Below the pieces are notes generated by a model, which was given only the letters and a program-made list of their open reading frames with translations, searched no databases and was not told the origin of the DNA. Position numbers and translations under genes: made by a program. Shown piece after piece: positions 34,801 to 35,701 of a stretch of 35,701 nt of DNA. How positions within the stretch are numbered: position 1 is the first letter of the stretch; the number at the start of each line of letters is the position of its first letter. This stretch comes from Bacteroidales bacterium (GTDB lineage: Bacteria > Bacteroidota > Bacteroidia > Bacteroidales > UBA932), in NCBI GenBank assembly GCA_017560625.1, contig JAFZEP010000149.1, positions 1 to 35,701 of the forward strand. The letters run 5' to 3'.

Positions 34801-35305
34801 GGATCTTGAATGTAAGCTCTGTGAACTGAGCACCTTTCGCTACGATCCATTCGCCTTCCTTAGCCATAGGAACGTCCTTTGACCAGAGGTTGTCAACGAA
34901 GCAACCCATCATACCCCACTTAGTTTCATCCACAACAGGATCATCGCCTGTGGCCTCAGCAGCAGCCTGATTGACCTTGATTGTTCTAGCGATCTCACCA
35001 GACTTCACTGTCACAGTTGCTACGCGAGCCTCTGTTGCTGTGTTGTCTTCTGCAGTCACCTTTACTGTCACAGCATCCTTTGATGCAACACCGCTTGCTG
35101 GATCGAGTGATACCCAATCCGCATCTGCAGAAGCAGTCCATGCATTGTTTGCTGTCACGTTGAATGTCGACTCGCCAGCTGTTGCTGCAAGAGCGACTGC
35201 TGTCTTGTTGACTTCAAGAACCGGCTCCACAACAGGTTCCTCCTGCTTACAAGCCACGGATGCCGCCATAGCGAGCATACCGATCAACAAATGTTTGATT
35301 TTCAT
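31889..35305 (-). CDS. Large surface lipoprotein: BACON, four SusE/F-like repeats, OB-fold domain
   Basis: A 1138-residue lipoprotein (lipobox SVAC, C19) followed by KQEE, a good acidic surface-export signal. Regions are BACON at about 28-115 and four beta modules at about 130-245, 254-372, 386-495 and 501-622. Modules 2 and 4 are close copies (EGxYLVAKN, LYGxxxADQxExKI, ETGTxxGYG, YDVYFDKxN, KVWVM). Pro/Glu linkers such as PEQPEQPEQP separate them. The layout recalls the carbohydrate-binding modules of SusE/SusF. A unique middle region (630-900) follows, then an OB-type DUF5689-like domain at 908-1010 (YQVSGTISGIY, NISLYISDETGEM) and a C-terminal beta domain. It has its own promoter and terminator. 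A glycan- or polymer-binding surface role is likely; no SusC/SusD is visible. Confidence 0.85.
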   Translation of the reverse strand: MKIKHLLIGMLAMAASVACKQEEPVVEPVLEVNKTAVALAATAGESTFNVTANNAWTASADADWVSLDPASGVASKDAVTVKVTAEDNTATEARVATVTVKSGEIARTIKVNQAAAEATGDDPVVDETKWGMMGCFVDNLWSKDVPMAKEGEWIVAKGAQFTELTFKIRGNESWADATNIGVAPGSERGVVNGKVAVVTAEYSKANLGGDAADIKLNGEAGTYDVYFSVENMEVYVMEQGYKPGEKEPQNPDPVEITYTVVGTLNNINWNNSAPEGLMAAEGQYLVAKNVPFVTAATLYGGADQFEFKIVETGTWTGYGRAEDVVTPVNGEIAVKMGGDNIMVTGAEGNYDVYFDKANLKVWVVTPGTKPGEVAPEQPEQPEQPAKSGWYIVGSFTGEGWGWDAAAGLQLDVLDENYYVYYGLELAEGAQWKFLNGTAWGAAEVGADRSSVDPNTIQAKGGSNIAVSAAGKYDIYLAADASKYYVMSEGKTPAEATEPGAAVITYSVSGTIKDAAWSNTYAPALLVEEGGYLVAKNLEFVWASALYGEYGADQIELKIFETGTYNGYGLAEAVTYAANAEISVVYGGASNIAVTTPEGTYDVYFDKENGKVWVMNAGLKPGETPAEPEPEYELDGKQWYYANMGVLVDLGLYEEGAMVVAVPLNDGSGFGAYMYGAYEIVKTDATSGKVVFTQYDPEWDEFMDPVDYPYSELSENLVMIGAEPLTGDPTPLPFVAVEEPYEIVFEEVGGADPVGPIENGQYWFFNGTKVMAPLAEGTTTGTLPAGNVINGASTEKNIFTLMYDPDMSYYTIMDSYGRFLGQTDETGNITVTDVLPTGEDYAYYLWCVETGYGEAVSIYNAAYYYDITYSSANNNWALVDGGYEYPETLPTLVKAENPVEEPVEPEGPKVVTVAEFNAATDNTIEYQVSGTISGIYQAYNASYDNISLYISDETGEMLAYRLSCAGITDPANTLTKGDLITVKGMRTLYNENPQMAQGGVIVEHTDVVVEAPAGSAELSFADKANRTVFTTSQQVWEQNGIKLINDKGASTSNVADYAAPARFYKSSKITVEYAGMTKIEFVCNNGSYATALKSSITTGTVSVNGSVVTVVLDAAADSYVISSLTGGQVRMDSLTVYAE
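33440..34918 (-). repeat. Four intragenic SusE/F-like module repeats
   Basis: The 1138-residue lipoprotein gene encodes four modules at about 34571-34918, 34190-34546, 33821-34150 and 33440-33805. Modules 2 and 4 share long identical stretches such as YDVYFDK and KVWV, implying recent duplication or exchange, while module 3 is the most divergent. Confidence 0.75.
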
Positions 35306-35349
35306 GATATTATTAATTAATGGTTGTGTTTAGTCTTGGGAGATTCTTA

Positions 35350-35380
35350 CAAATTTATAAAAAATCCTACTTATCAACAA
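35350..35380 (-). promoter_or_regulatory. Consensus promoter for the 1138-residue lipoprotein gene
   Basis: On the minus strand TTG (35380-35378) is followed after exactly 20 nt by TAAATTTG (35357-35350), a full TTG-N20-TAnnTTTG match. The ATG lies 44 nt downstream. Confidence 0.75.
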
Positions 35381-35391
35381 TGAAGAGCAAG

Positions 35392-35701
35392 TTATTTCTG
35401 CTCAAAATGAAATTTCTTACCATCCGGAAGCACAATATCAGCCAACACCTGATAATCTTCAGGCAGATCGCCATGTCGCTTTATGAAAATCGTGCCAGAA
35501 GTGAGTTTTCTGTACTGAGAATAGTACATGACCGGATCTTCGTAGATGAAATAGTAGTCATCGTTGTGCCATGCGCGTGCCACGTCGATTTCCACTCCTT
35601 CAAGAGCAGCGTTGATGCCGACAACTGCATAGGTCGTCTGAGGCTCCGGATCCGCTATCGGAGAAAGCTTGAAATATATCTGCGCATCATCAGCAACACA
35701 A
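35392..35701 (-). CDS. 3' end of an unrecognised gene, cut by the window edge
   Basis: An open frame runs from the right edge to a stop at 35392, giving the last 102 or so residues of a protein. It includes DDAQIYFKLSPIADPEPQT, VGINAALEGVEIDVARAW, GTIFIKRHGDLPEDYQVL and ends LPDGKKFHFEQK. Beta-rich sequence with many aromatic residues suggests another envelope protein, but I recognise no family. An internal GTG at 35595 could serve as a start, yet the frame stays open upstream to the edge, so a longer gene is more likely. A short GAGCA/TGCTC hairpin overlaps its stop and may be a weak terminator. Confidence 0.65.
   Translation of the reverse strand, partial: CVADDAQIYFKLSPIADPEPQTTYAVVGINAALEGVEIDVARAWHNDDYYFIYEDPVMYYSQYRKLTSGTIFIKRHGDLPEDYQVLADIVLPDGKKFHFEQK

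Overview
The window looks like chromosome from a gut-type member of Bacteroidales (Bacteroidota). The grounds are the many lipoprotein signal peptides, GH92 mannosidases, BACON and DUF5689-type modules, an Omp28-like protein, a TonB-dependent receptor with a carboxypeptidase-regulatory-like N-terminus, and promoters of the Bacteroides type (TTG, about 20 nt, TAnnTTTG) with few Shine-Dalgarno sites. Genus cannot be fixed from this sequence. No tRNA, rRNA, transposase, phage gene or CRISPR array was seen.

Left half, mostly plus strand. A partial RNase R gene (minus) diverges from gpmI, a glycolytic phosphoglycerate mutase. A surface-type lipoprotein with a discoidin-like and a CotH-like domain follows. 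A 413-nt gap then holds two related palindromes. Next is a mannan or N-glycan catabolic block: GH92, a GH92-GH125 fusion, a second GH92 lipoprotein, an 83-residue lipoprotein with its own promoter and terminator, a ROK sugar kinase, and a GH33-type sialidase lipoprotein. These enzymes could trim sialic acid and alpha-mannose from host-type glycans and phosphorylate a released sugar, but no SusC/SusD pair, sensor or endoglycosidase is in view.

Right half, all minus strand, converging on the sialidase. A good promoter at about 27,300 starts an apparent six-gene operon: BACON/OB-fold lipoprotein, secreted NUC-type DNA/RNA endonuclease lipoprotein, secreted EEP-family nuclease or phosphatase, TonB-dependent receptor, DUF5689 OB-fold lipoprotein, and M3 metallopeptidase lipoprotein. 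I read it as a candidate surface system for degrading and importing extracellular nucleic acid. Two REP-like inverted repeats flank the receptor gene, and one of them contains a 21-22 bp tandem repeat. Upstream lie a three-gene lipoprotein operon (two fibronectin-like paralogues around an Omp28-like CxxC protein), a 1138-residue repeat lipoprotein with BACON, SusE/F-like and OB modules, and the 3' end of an unrecognised gene.

The most interesting items are the nuclease/TonB receptor operon, the repeats framing its receptor gene, and the GH92-GH125 fusion. Functions are inferred from recognised family motifs; no database search was possible.
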